A stretch of 64,000 bases of DNA. Source: Amblyornis subalaris (Eukaryota > Chordata > Aves > Passeriformes > Ptilonorhynchidae). The notes under the pieces were generated by a model, which was not told where the DNA came from, did not search any database, and saw nothing but the letters and a program-made list of their open reading frames with translations. A program made the translations under genes and the position numbers. Positions 1-10,700 of this stretch are shown piece after piece (the first letter of the stretch is position 1; each line of letters starts with the position of its first letter). Location: positions 248,001 through 312,000 of the forward strand of contig JACAXG010000070.1 in assembly GCA_018881555.1 (NCBI GenBank). The letters run 5' to 3'.

Positions 1-1066
1 TCGAAACTGCTACTGTGAAATCTTTAAGTTATTGCATCATTTTATTTTTTTTCTTTTCTTCCTGTGTCTGGAGAAACAGTTCACATATGACCACAGAATA
101 GTACTGAAAGTCCTGAAGATTTTATTTATTTATTGAGAACTCTTCACTGACTTCCCTGGTTCATAGCTCACTGAAAGCATTTCAAGTGTCATTCATGCAT
201 AACTACTTTTTGCATAATAAATTAAGGTGAAATGGATAAAACCTTCACTTTCAGTGCATACTTGAATGCAATCTAGAGCTCCAATAATGGACTGGCAATA
301 AAACTCCACTTGGGAAGAGAAGTTTCAGCTTTTTTCTTTTAAAATAACATACAGAAGACAGAAAGATGCATTAGCCCACTTGCAGAATAAACACAGATAT
401 CCTGCTATTACGGGAATGCACCATAGACTGTGCATAAGCATTTGCATTAGAAGATGACAAACAAAGTCATAAAAAGGAATCAAAGGTATGTACTAATTAT
501 ACTAAATTATATTTATAAATATATAAATAAAATATATTAGACTGGAGAGTACAAAATTACTAACTGCAGTATATTCTTATATGAGCTATCAGCAGATCTC
601 ATCGCTTTCAAAGTATAAGGTACCGAAAGAATTAACAAACAGCAAAAATACTAGAAACATGATTTTCTATAAAATTGAACTTTATTTAGAATTATGAGCA
701 TGTATGGTACAGGAAAGCTATTCCGCTCTTAGGGGTTTTATTAATAAATACAAGGTTTTCTCTTTTTTTTGGCTTTTCCTCTTCATGAAAAAAAACTGAA
801 ATGAGTTCTTTATACTTAGTTATCCTTTATGACTGCAATACTTTTTTAAATGGCAACACATTATTAATAAGAGTTGCGAATAATACTGAGCTTTGCATGT
901 TGCATATACTGAGTTTTTCCTAAGCATTTTGTTGACTTTTCAAAGAAAAGTACTAAAACCAGGGAAAATAAAAAAGATGCATCTGCAAGGGTGGCAAACA
1001 AGACAGCGAGAGAACATAGCTGCAATTACGTGTTTTTATCACTCAGGAATTAGGATCAAGTTATAT

Positions 1067-1097
1067 CTTGATATATCTTGATATCTGATATATCAAG
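1067..1097. repeat. Inverted repeat (11-bp arms, 9-nt loop)
   Basis: CTTGATATATC (1067-1077) and GATATATCAAG (1087-1097) are perfect reverse complements. The composition is AT-rich and no function is evident. Confidence 0.85.
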
Positions 1098-1149
1098 TGT
1101 ATATCTATACACTGACTTATTTGTAAAATTTTGGGGATGTTTCAATATT

Positions 1150-1236
1150 TTGAGGGTTTAATTTGGTGGGGTTTTGTTGTGGGTTTTTTGTTTGTTTTGG
1201 TTGGTTGGGTTTTCGCGGGATGGGAGGTGGGGGGCC
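1150..1236 (+). repeat. G/T-rich low-complexity tract ending in a G-quadruplex motif
   Basis: GTTTT and GGTTGG-type runs lead into four G tracts (1207-1209, 1217-1219, 1222-1224, 1229-1234) separated by loops of 7, 2 and 4 nt. This meets the canonical G3-N1-7 quadruplex pattern. The G-rich strand is the template strand for ZFAND3. Confidence 0.75.
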
Positions 1237-2325
1237 TCTGCCCAGGAAGTCTGATGGCAATGTGTTTTGAGGTAGCTTTCTCTCCAAAAAAGACACTCCT
1301 TGCTTAAAGATGAGATTCCATAATAGAACTTATTTCCCTTGGCTCAATAAAATGATTTTTCCCCAAAGCTAGACAGGAAGCTCTAGATTTGACTACCAGA
1401 TTATGCCTATTATTTAGCAAGAAAATTCATGAATAGCTAAAAAACAAAGACTAGCAAGACAACAAGCATAATATTGTTACAGATGACCTTCAACTTAAGA
1501 TCCAGGTCATTAATATATACACAGACATGTTTTTTAAGGAAGGAAAATGCACTTTTGTATAAAAGAATCTACAGCAACTATATTAACCAGACTTATAACA
1601 CCTTGCATGACAGACATGAAAAAAAATGCCATTTTTACAGCACGTGATCCCACCATTTCCAAAGCAGTTGTGAAATCCTAAATTGATGAAAAAGGAATTT
1701 CATCGTCATCTGGAAAGTATCCCCTGAGAGTGGCTTCCCCACAGAACAAACACTCCTTGCTCTACCTGATAATAATGATTTGCTTACTGTAGCTAGTTCA
1801 GTACAGACCAGGAACAAGGTCACTGAAAACTTCTGTACCCTTGTGTCACATCTCCCATTGTTGCTTAAAGTAGCAAGCTTACATTTTTTCAACTAAAATT
1901 TCATTATTCCGTAAAACTCACCAATGTAAAAAAGAATAAATATTATTGACTGTCATCACAAGCTCTGAAGTGCTGAAGCTATGATGAGTAAACTTCTATT
2001 TTAACAATCCGCTTTAGATTTCCTCTTACAGAATCCCTCAGGTCCACAGCATTCATACTTTAATTTATTAAAGGGCACGTACAGTGAGAAAGCACAACAT
2101 GAAGGTACTGTTACATTGCAAAACCTAAAACCAGTCGGGGGTATACAGCACCTGCATCTGGTAAAACCAGGACATGCAGACAATCTAATACTCAACTAAT
2201 TGACACTATAGATTTTTGAATCCATATCAAAGCATATTGATAATAGTCTAATTCAAGGGGAAAGCATGAAATTTAAGTAACTGTGTAAGACAACGCAACC
2301 ACTCCATTATGACTGCAAGGAATAT

Positions 2326-2505
2326 TTTATTTTTCAATGATACATACAGTGGGTATTCATTAGGAAGGACATATATCAGAATGGACTACTAGTAAGACAC
2401 CAGCTGAGTGGGCAGCTTGCCGATGACTCTTATATGCTCCTCTGCTAAAGATGGCAATCACAACAACTTCACCAACTCCAAGAAACAAGAGAAGAAACTC
2501 CACCA
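2326..2505 (-). other. Possible cryptic terminal exon with poly(A) signal
   Basis: On the minus strand TTTTCCTGGCTTTTCAG (ending at 2506) is acceptor-like. From 2505 the ZFAND3 exit phase stays open for 48 codons to a TAA at 2360-2362, and an AATAAA follows at 2326-2331. The encoded tail would start hydrophobic (VVEFLLLFLGVGEVVVIA). This combination could give an intronic alternative last exon, but a 48-codon open stretch and an AATAAA are each unremarkable in AT-rich DNA. Confidence 0.12.
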
Positions 2506-4182
2506 CTGAAAAGCCAGGAAAAGTAAAATGCTGCAGCCATTTGAAGCTCCACCTGGCACTTAAGAAGAACAAACATTTAATATGATCTGAGGGTAATACA
2601 GTGGAGATATAACATAATTAAATACAGGAAAATTTTTTAGAAGTACCTGGGGAAAACATATAAGCAGCTATGATCTACAGAATTTGTTCTCAAAGACAAC
2701 TTGGAAAATGTGTGACATGGGCATTTTACAACAGACAAGACAATTCCAGAAAATGCTCACAAATGTAAGCTTAAAACTGACTAAGAACAGCACACAATCC
2801 ATAAAAAATGCACCTCTGTTTTTCCCCTATACTTCTGTATCTTTACCACTAGAATTCTTTTAGTATTAGTATCCTTTTATGAAACTAAACAAATTAGTAA
2901 ATGTCCTTGTTTGAACTAAATTCAGAGTGTTGAGACATCAAAATTTATGCTCCTAAAGGGAGAGAAACATTGTTCTGGTGGAGGAAACTGACCCATGAAC
3001 CCATAAACCAAGCACTTTGCAACAGCAGTGAGTCCTATGAAAAACACTAATGAAGTGAACTTCTCAAGGTGCATTTGTAACAAATGAGAGATCTTGAAAA
3101 TGGGATTGTTAACTGATAAAATTTAATTACAACTCATATTTATTCTGGACACATAGGAACTATTATTTTAATAAAAGAAATGTTTCAATTAGCTTTTCCT
3201 ATACTGGAGTTATCTTTCAAGTCACCTTATCGTGCCCTTTCCAATATCTAGAGAGAACCTTCCAATTTCAAGACACATGTCTATTATTTTATAATTAATT
3301 CCTCCAGTCTAATTTATGTGGTTCCAATTAAAGTGTACATTTGCCTCATTTTCTGTCAATAATAAGTCATGTTTGTGGTTCAAGCATTCTCAAATGTTTG
3401 ACTATGCCATAAATTGTCAGGATTTTCACAAGGGACAAAAGGCCTCTGCAGCAGATTAAACCTTTCTAGTAGTAAGCCACTCATCAGTTCCCCCTCTCCC
3501 TTATCTCCAGTTAAGGCACCTTAGTAACTACCAATACTGAAACTCTCAAAACATCTCTCAAAATCAGTCATATATCAGATTCTTTTCCCCAATCTCCTTT
3601 GAACAGCCCAGAGACAGAGCTAAAGACAGTTCTGGAAGAAAAGGGAGAGCAGACACTCTCATTTCCTGGCCTCACTTTCCCAGAGTCAACCAAACCCTTT
3701 GAAATGTGTGTCTGTAAGGAAAATTTACTGTTTTATCACTATTTAGGTTTTACCACCAAAGCAATTTATAGTGGAGTGAAGTATAAGGGGTGATCTCCTT
3801 TCCTCTCTTCTCAACCTTACTGCAGCAACGTGATGCTGCTTTTTGAAATAAACATCTGCCTTTTACATGCAGTAGCTACAACAAAGCATGGAGAGGAAAC
3901 TCCAAGTCTGACAGTCCTCAGTCGTTGGGGCAACAACTTTGCAATGGTTAGAGTTTATATGAGCAATTTTTGGCTTCAATAATCTACAGAAATATGAAGA
4001 AAACCGAAGTAATGTTTTAATCGTACAAGTGAGAAAGCTCACTGAAATCTGACACCTTTCTGCCTTAGCTTCAAGCTCCACATCTTACTAACTTTCCAAG
4101 GAGTCCAGAAGCTTAAGAGAGTAGCCGTAATCTCCCATTCACCATTCTCTCCATCCTATTCCATACTCATATAGAGATGCAG

Positions 4183-4188
4183 GAGAGT
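4183..4188. repeat. Target-site duplication (left copy) of the 792-bp LTR
   Basis: The sequence GAGAGT is directly repeated at 4981-4986 and exactly abuts the TG...CA ends of the LTR. Confidence 0.88.
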
Positions 4189-4590
4189 TGTGGTGGTGGC
4201 TTCGCCTGCAGCTGGGGATGCTGCGGAGGATGGGCCAGCCACACAAGTGACCGAGGAGCCAGTGGGGCCAGGGAGCCCAGGTGTTGTATTAAGTAAAGGC
4301 TCCGAGGTCCAGGATCTCCCCCTGGATTGTGATAAGGAAGAAAGTCTCTCCCACCCAGGCCTTGGAGTGGTATGCTCTCCTATTCAGTTAGTTTATCCCT
4401 GTCAATCTATGTTCTGTATATGGTTATGTTCCAGAATGTTCTCCCTCACTCCACGCCCCATTGGCTTTGTTTCCCTGCTCCTCCCCTCNCCTACCCTTAT
4501 TGGTTTGTGTACTGCTACCCNGCCTTTTCTCCTCCCCCTGACCCTGATGTGACTGGCCCTCAGTGTTCTCTCCGCCCCTATTCGGTTTGG

Positions 4591-4597
4591 TATATAA
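4591..4597 (+). promoter_or_regulatory. TATA box of the 792-bp LTR
   Basis: TATATAA lies about 50 nt before the LTR poly(A) signal and downstream of two ATTGG boxes, the usual arrangement at a U3/R boundary. Whether it is active is unknown. Confidence 0.7.
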
Positions 4598-4644
4598 TCC
4601 TGTGTCANCCGGTGCTTGGGGTTCTTCTTCCCTAACCCTCCGAG

Positions 4645-4650
4645 AATAAA
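4645..4650 (+). terminator. Poly(A) signal of the 792-bp LTR
   Basis: AATAAA sits in the R region of the LTR, on the strand opposite to ZFAND3. It would therefore not truncate the host transcript. Confidence 0.7.
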
Positions 4651-4980
4651 CACCTTCTGTGGAACATCATAAGGAGAGTCTGCCTCCGCCTCTTTATCCC
4701 CGTCTTAAGGCGTGGACTGTGCTATGGCCCACGACTAGCAGTAGCGGGTGTACGTGTGGTGGCTNCACAGCCCCCCCCCCACCCCGGAGTTACCGGCCGC
4801 AAGTGTAGATAGCAAGGCTCAGGGAGCCTTGGAGCCTGCGAGGGAACCCAGGAAAGGCACGGCACTGTACCTTTTCNACTGGCTATCGCACACCGCACTG
4901 AGGTACTGCCAGACAAGTGTGAGGCTTCTGGGAAGGTTGCGGCCACTGACCATCTAGCCGGACGAGGCCACCCCACGACA

Positions 4981-4986
4981 GAGAGT
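4981..4986. repeat. Target-site duplication (right copy) of the 792-bp LTR
   Basis: The sequence GAGAGT is identical to 4183-4188. Perfect identity means that neither copy has mutated since insertion, which fits a fairly recent event. Confidence 0.88.
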
Positions 4987-5000
4987 AGTGTTCAACCTGA

Positions 5001-5058
5001 CAACAACAACGCAACCCAACAAACAAACAAACAAAACCCCAAACAAACAAAAAAAAAG
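5001..5058 (+). repeat. C/A-rich low-complexity tract (CAAA-like)
   Basis: Runs of CAA and CAAA units and short A runs begin 15 bp beyond the right target duplication of the 792-bp LTR. On the ZFAND3-sense strand this is a G/T-rich tract. Confidence 0.7.
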
Positions 5059-7710
5059 CAGGAGTTCAAGGACCAAGAAAAGAAAACTCGGTTTAGGTTT
5101 CTGAATCCAAAAGCTCAAACACTGCAAACTCTCACCAGTTGTGGTTGCCACAAACTACTGTGTTGCAATAAATTTTGAATATGGAACACTGTGGCTCAGA
5201 AACCAAGCCCAAGTTTAAGCATACTGAGCTTATTTTCAGTAAAGTTTAAATATACGTATTTCTTTTCCAGTCCTTTAGACACAAAAATATGAATATGCAC
5301 AGACATCAAACGCCTACACGAAATAAACATTGCTTAGGCCTCTCTGTGAGCAACAAAATATGCTGACATTTTGAGTTAATAAAAGCTTCTTTATTTCTTA
5401 TTAAAATTGTCTTTTAGAAGAAGACATTAGAAATGTTGAATTCAAGTCAAAGACAACATAGTTTTTCATTATTAGCCAATTAGTCCTAAAGAAAATAGTT
5501 GGAGCACATACCAGCATTTGAAATTGGTACAAAATAGCTGCAAAAATAAGTCATCTATTGAGTTAATATCTGAAGTTTATGGATTTTTTAAGGGGTTGGG
5601 TGATTTTTTTTAGTTTTTTTAAACAAATGCTGACTATGTCAATATTGATGCTTCTTTTAGTGCAAAGAAACCAGAGANGGACGGAAAAGGAAAAGGAATG
5701 GAAAAACTGCTCTCCTCAGAATGCTGCATTCCTGTCCCCTCAACGGAAAAGACAGACAAATACACTTCTCCTCTATTCACCTTATTTTAATATAACAAAG
5801 ACATGAGAACTTAAAGTATCTCTTATGGTGATGAAGTGATCCTTCTGCCTGTCAGCGCTGGAGGATCTTTGCCGAAATTGCCTAAAACGCCCACTCTTGT
5901 CTATGCCTTTATCTCCATGTTAAGACAAAGTGCAATAAAAAAGAGGTGTGAGAATAATCNTTTTGCTTCTCATATCCATGTTTTGTCATTTGATGTGATC
6001 TGACCTCCTGTGCTATCACTTCCAAGTTAATGTAAATGTGAAAAGTAGCCTTTCACTAGTGGTGTTTCCAGAGCTCTGGCTTGCTGCTTGCTCTGGTTAT
6101 TATTTGTCACAATAGGTGTGGAATCCCTTAAATGGGAATCTTTTGTAGCAAAGTATAAAACTGCAAATCAGCGCAGTGATGTACTGGCCTTGAACAATAC
6201 GTTAATTAAATGCTGGTAATGTTGGGGTCCTGTACATAAGAATAAGTTTCTGTAACCAGTCCTCCATGTTCAAAGTTCTGTTTCTATGAGTTTAACAGCA
6301 TCACGGTCATGGAATTAGGACTCCTACTCATGGAAAGGCCCCCGCTTTTTCGCTTTTCATCTAGAGCCTTGGAGAAGATTTACAAGGTTTCACAGGTTGT
6401 TCTATTAATGATCTACAAAACATAGCAAAAAGTGTTTCAAGTGTTCAGCCTGGACAGGGGGGATAAGAGCAGTTTTCACTATGCCATGAAAGAACAACAG
6501 GAAAAATCATCATAAAATGCTTACTAAACAGAAAGGAAAACAAGGATGAAAAATGTTATTCTCACACATTCAGGGAGTTTGCTACACTTTCTGAAGCGTA
6601 ATGGGCATGAAAAGCAAGGAACTAAAATATGCCTTCAAGAAGCATTTGAAAACATTCTTTTATGCCTAAACAGAGCTAGAAATAACAATTCTACAGCCTC
6701 TTTGGGAGCTCACGTGCCACTGATTGATAGACTGAATGCATCCCTGAAAAGCTAATTGGAAAAAAAAAAAAATCTTAGAAACTATCTGTTTCTTGGCATT
6801 AATACCCTACAAGATAAACAGTTAACAATAACCCTTCTCCTCCAGTTAAGGTGGCTAATTGTGTTTCAAGTACAAGTGATTACAGACATTACTTTGGAAA
6901 CTAACTGAGGACTGGCACGTAAAATTCAGACCAAGCAGCTAAATATGAATAAACTAAAAGATTAATTAAATTTCCAGAACGAGCCAAATGATTGCTAAAA
7001 GCCATGAGCTGTTTCCTGCATGCTGTTCTGATTTCCTGCTTAAAGCACCAACATCCAAAGAGCCTATTCTACAGCCCAGCAAAAATGGCAAAATGCAACC
7101 GATCCCAGCAGCAAGAGGGNAGGAGAAAACATGAATTAACTGACAAACTCAAAATGAAGGGTGTCAAGCAGCCCAAACCTCCCCCATCATACCCAAAGAG
7201 CTACAGTGGCAGGAAACCATATATGCAATTCAGTTATCTTTTTAAAAAGTTCTCCTAGCTCTTCAGTAGCAGAGGCGTTCCCTACCATGAAAGTTCCAGT
7301 TCAGTGTGTGACAGAGCAGACTAAACTATGCAATGTCTACCACTAGAGGAAGGTGTTCTATTAGGAAGTTCAAAAACTTCCTTNCCTGCACATTGATTTC
7401 TATTGTAATCATCTTCAGAAGGGAAAAAGCTTCCTTCTTTCTGTAAAGACACTTTGAAGAGTCTCCTCTTATGTATATCAATTTTAGACTAAGTACTGCT
7501 ACGGCACATTTGATTATCTATTTAACAGAAGCAACTTGGTAACGAATCCATCATTTCAAGCTCAAACAATAAACAAAAGCTTTGCCCTTGATCCTCTTTC
7601 TGACTCATAACAGAAAGACAACAGAAATGCTCATCTTCCATACGACTGGGGACCATTACAGAATTTTTTTGCAAAATAGAAACTACTACATTTTTCCAGT
7701 GTGGAGGGGG

Positions 7711-7778
7711 AAAAAAATAAAAGGGAAAAAAAAAAAGAAAATTAAAGAAAAAAAAAGAAAATTAAAGAAAAAAAAAGA
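7711..7778 (+). repeat. A-rich tract with a duplicated 20-bp unit
   Basis: A purine-rich stretch contains two adjacent copies of the unit GAAAATTAAAGAAAAAAAAA (7737-7756 and 7757-7776). It is a simple tandem duplication inside an A-rich tract. The reading frame over it (lysine-rich) is not a gene. Confidence 0.75.
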
Positions 7779-10700
7779 AGACGTGAAGTGGCACCACCTT
7801 GCTGTGCAGCAGATTATCAAACTTGAAAGATAAATTTCAAATTAAATAGGAGAAAAAGAGATATAGTTGCAGAGGCAAGACTGATGTCATTTTATCTTGG
7901 TAAATTCTGCTGTATAAATCTCTGGGAGCAACCAGTAATGTAGCATTCTAACAGACAAAAGAGTGGTACCAACAATGTCTAACTGCAAGAATTTAACTTT
8001 GGTACAAGTTTGAGTGGACAGAGGCAGACACCTCTGGAAAGATTCAGAGTGCCTACACTCAGAAAAAAAAACTACTGCCATATACAGTGCCTATACTGCT
8101 CTCTTGAAATAACCACTAANTATAGTGGGCAACTCAGCTACGTATGGAAAAAAAATAAATTAATCCCACAATCCAGCCTTCTTGCTTTACAATGGTTTCA
8201 CCTATGCTGCCTAAGTAATAAAAACAAATCCCTTGTGTTGGGGGAGAAAAAAAACCCAAGAAGAGTTTTTTATGTTTCCTACAGAGCTGAATAGCTAATA
8301 CCTGCAAGACTCAAATCAGCAAACAGAAATGCAGATGAAAAACAGAGAACTAGGTTCTCCTGTGTGTATCACCTCAAATACAGGGTACACCAACTCCAGT
8401 CTTCAGGAGAAGAAATCTGTCATCCATTGCATTGGCTATTTCTAATTAAAGTCTGCAAGTTCTTCAATATAGGAACATTAGACAATTTTTATCAGGAGAA
8501 TCTCCAATGTTAAATCTGATCTTGCTGCAGAAGCAGAAATATATCTAAGAAAAAAAGGGGGGCAAAATTTTTATCATTAAATGGATTTTGCTTAAGAACA
8601 GTGATAGTAAATCTAACTTGAATCTGTGGCTGACGTTCCATTGTTCTTCCTCATCTAAAATGCTGTATGGAAACATTTCAATGCTGCCTATTTGTCTGTA
8701 CATTAAAATATCTCTGTGGCAAACAACTTCAGAAGCTACTCTTCTGAAGGATAGATTTTATTCTCATAATCATATAGTAGGACCATAGTGACAGATATAA
8801 CACCAGATACATTTTATGCCTATATATAAAATAAACTTCAACAAAATAAATATATTTAGCACAGGTAAAAATGAAAGAAAAATAATTTTTTTTTTCTGTA
8901 AGGGACAGGAACAATGGAACCATGAATGTTACTCATACTCTGGGTTTGGATTATCTCTAGAAACATGAGTTACACATATAAAAAGATGTTTTATATGTTT
9001 ATTTAAATAAAAAAATGGGCTGCACTAGATATTCCGAAAGTGAACTTCAGGGGACATGTGTCTTTCTATTAGTTGTCTAAGGTTTCTGTAAACATTAGTA
9101 CATTAATATTCACAGCAAATAATAGTATCAGCTCAACTGAAAGCAGAAGTAAAATGAAGGGATTTCAGGTGATTACATCAATCCACAGCCTGATGTTTGA
9201 TTTTTTCTTTTCCTAGAACTAAATTCCAAGTTGATACATGTTCTCTCCAAGACTTTTAATTAAGAAATTAATATGTAGACCTGCATGCTAACTGCACTAA
9301 TATTGCATAGGAATTTGAAGTCTGAATCTTAAATCTTGTTTTGTAAAGGCAAATCATCTGCAAATCTCCTACACTTTATTTCACAGATTCAAGAGAGTTG
9401 CTGGTTATGCCCGATCTTCTTCCTGCCAAATTCAGCAATGACTAAGAACACATTAGCACTACAAACCCTCTGATATGAAACCCATATATTCGATTCCATC
9501 AACATACTCCCTTGCTAATTAATTTGTGACCTCTACAACACACTCTGGGACTTCAATTTATAATCTCCTCCAGTTTCCAGTTCAGAACATAACTCAGTCT
9601 TGACTGCAACACTGGTCTGGCTTCCTGCTTATTCCTTCATTTCCAAGCTCCCCAGGCTATATTCAAATGTGTCAGCTGCATCTGAGATAAACAGTGTGAT
9701 TACAGAAGCTGAACTTTCAATTACAAGATTTCAAGACCTCATATTTAATTTAAGCAAGAACACTCATTTTTATGTTTTGCAGACATTTACAATAACAGCT
9801 GTGCTACTTCTGCTTTGCCTGGCCTGTCCCAAGTTGAATTTTGCTTTATTAAATTACCAGCAAACTGAGTTCTGGTTGTGATGCTACTTGAATTAGTAGA
9901 TTCAAATTTGCACGTTTAAAAGAATTTTTTAAAAACAGACAGCTTAGTAGCCCGAAAGAGACCATGGTGGCAGAGGGGACAGATGAAATCCAAGCTTCTA
10001 CGGTATGTTCAACTGGATTATTTCAAGCTGCTTTACATTGAACTGCACACCATTTAGAGAGAAAAGTGTTCCATGCTATACGACTGAAGGTTAAGTTTGC
10101 ATTTACTGTCAAGTGATCTTTTCAGCATCATCAAATACACTTTCAGTGTCGTTAGCTCTATTTTCATAACTATTTTCTAAGGGTATCCAACTGCCTTTAG
10201 AAACAGGGAAAAGCTCTGTATAATTAAGCTAGTAGCCCAATTTCATGCTGGAGATGCATAACAAAGTCAGGAAGCTGACATTCATTTCAAATTTAGGAAG
10301 GCTTTCTTTGTTGAGTATTTTCAGAAATTTTGAGAACAGTTTGCTCTGTTTGGTTAGTCTGGCACCTTGGTCACGACTGATAACAGGGAGCTGACTAGTC
10401 ATAGCTTTGGCTGGCCCTGGACGAACATTCTCTTATTCAATTTAATAAATTATTTAGGAATTGCTCACTTGTGCACAGGAAACAGTTTGAAGAGAGCAAG
10501 CAGTGTAGCAAAAATGGAGCTGAGGAAAGAACAACAGAAATTAACAAAGAAATAATACAGTTCTCGCTGCGTTCTGTGTGAAGAACTCAATGCCACAAAT
10601 CAATTAATATAAAAATTCTGAAATTAGCCATTTTGCTTGCAAATCGTAAGGCTTGCCACTTTTACCTTGCTTAAGCATCTTAACCCTTCTGACAAACAAA

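Larger units (their letters stand above)
1..4182 (-). other. ZFAND3: ZFAND3 intron 2, distal part (unique AT-rich DNA)
   Basis: This is intronic by inference from exon 2 at 50798-50838. It is AT-rich, with an A/T-only stretch around 495-540, a small inverted repeat at 1067-1097 and a G/T-rich tract at 1150-1236. On the minus strand there is a possible cryptic terminal exon at 2326-2505, described separately. No exon resembling the next ZFAND3 coding segment (expected to begin DFQKKQ) was seen. Confidence 0.6.
4189..4980 (+). mobile_element. Solo LTR of an endogenous retrovirus (792 bp, class II-like)
   Basis: The element starts TGTGGTGG and ends CCACCCCACGACA, so its ends are imperfect inverted repeats of the TG...CA type. 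It is bounded by a perfect 6-bp direct repeat GAGAGT (4183-4188 and 4981-4986), the target duplication expected of an integrated provirus. Inside, in the + direction, are two inverted CCAAT boxes (ATTGG at 4460 and 4499), a TATA box (TATATAA, 4591-4597) and a poly(A) signal (AATAAA, 4645-4650), giving a normal U3-R-U5 order. It is far more GC-rich than its surroundings. There is no gag, pol or env and no second LTR, so it is best read as a solo LTR left by LTR-LTR recombination. The 6-bp duplication suggests a class II (ERVK/alpha-like) retrovirus; I cannot name the family. It lies antisense to ZFAND3 in intron 2. The 120-codon frame at 4190-4552 is a by-product of the LTR. Confidence 0.88.

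Noticed and set aside
1674..1720. Minus-strand frame reading FPDDDEIPFSS, faintly like the QPDDDS stretch of ZFAND3 exon 3
   Set aside because: There is no acceptor at the right place, the preceding FQKK is missing and a stop follows at once; the similarity is too short.
4190..4552. 120-codon open frame, the second longest in the window
   Set aside because: It lies wholly inside the 792-bp LTR, starts one base into it and crosses U3 regulatory motifs; it resembles no protein that I know.
5828..5834. GTGATGA, a possible C box of an intronic C/D snoRNA
   Set aside because: It lies on the strand opposite to the host gene, and I find no D box (CTGA) or terminal stem at a suitable distance.
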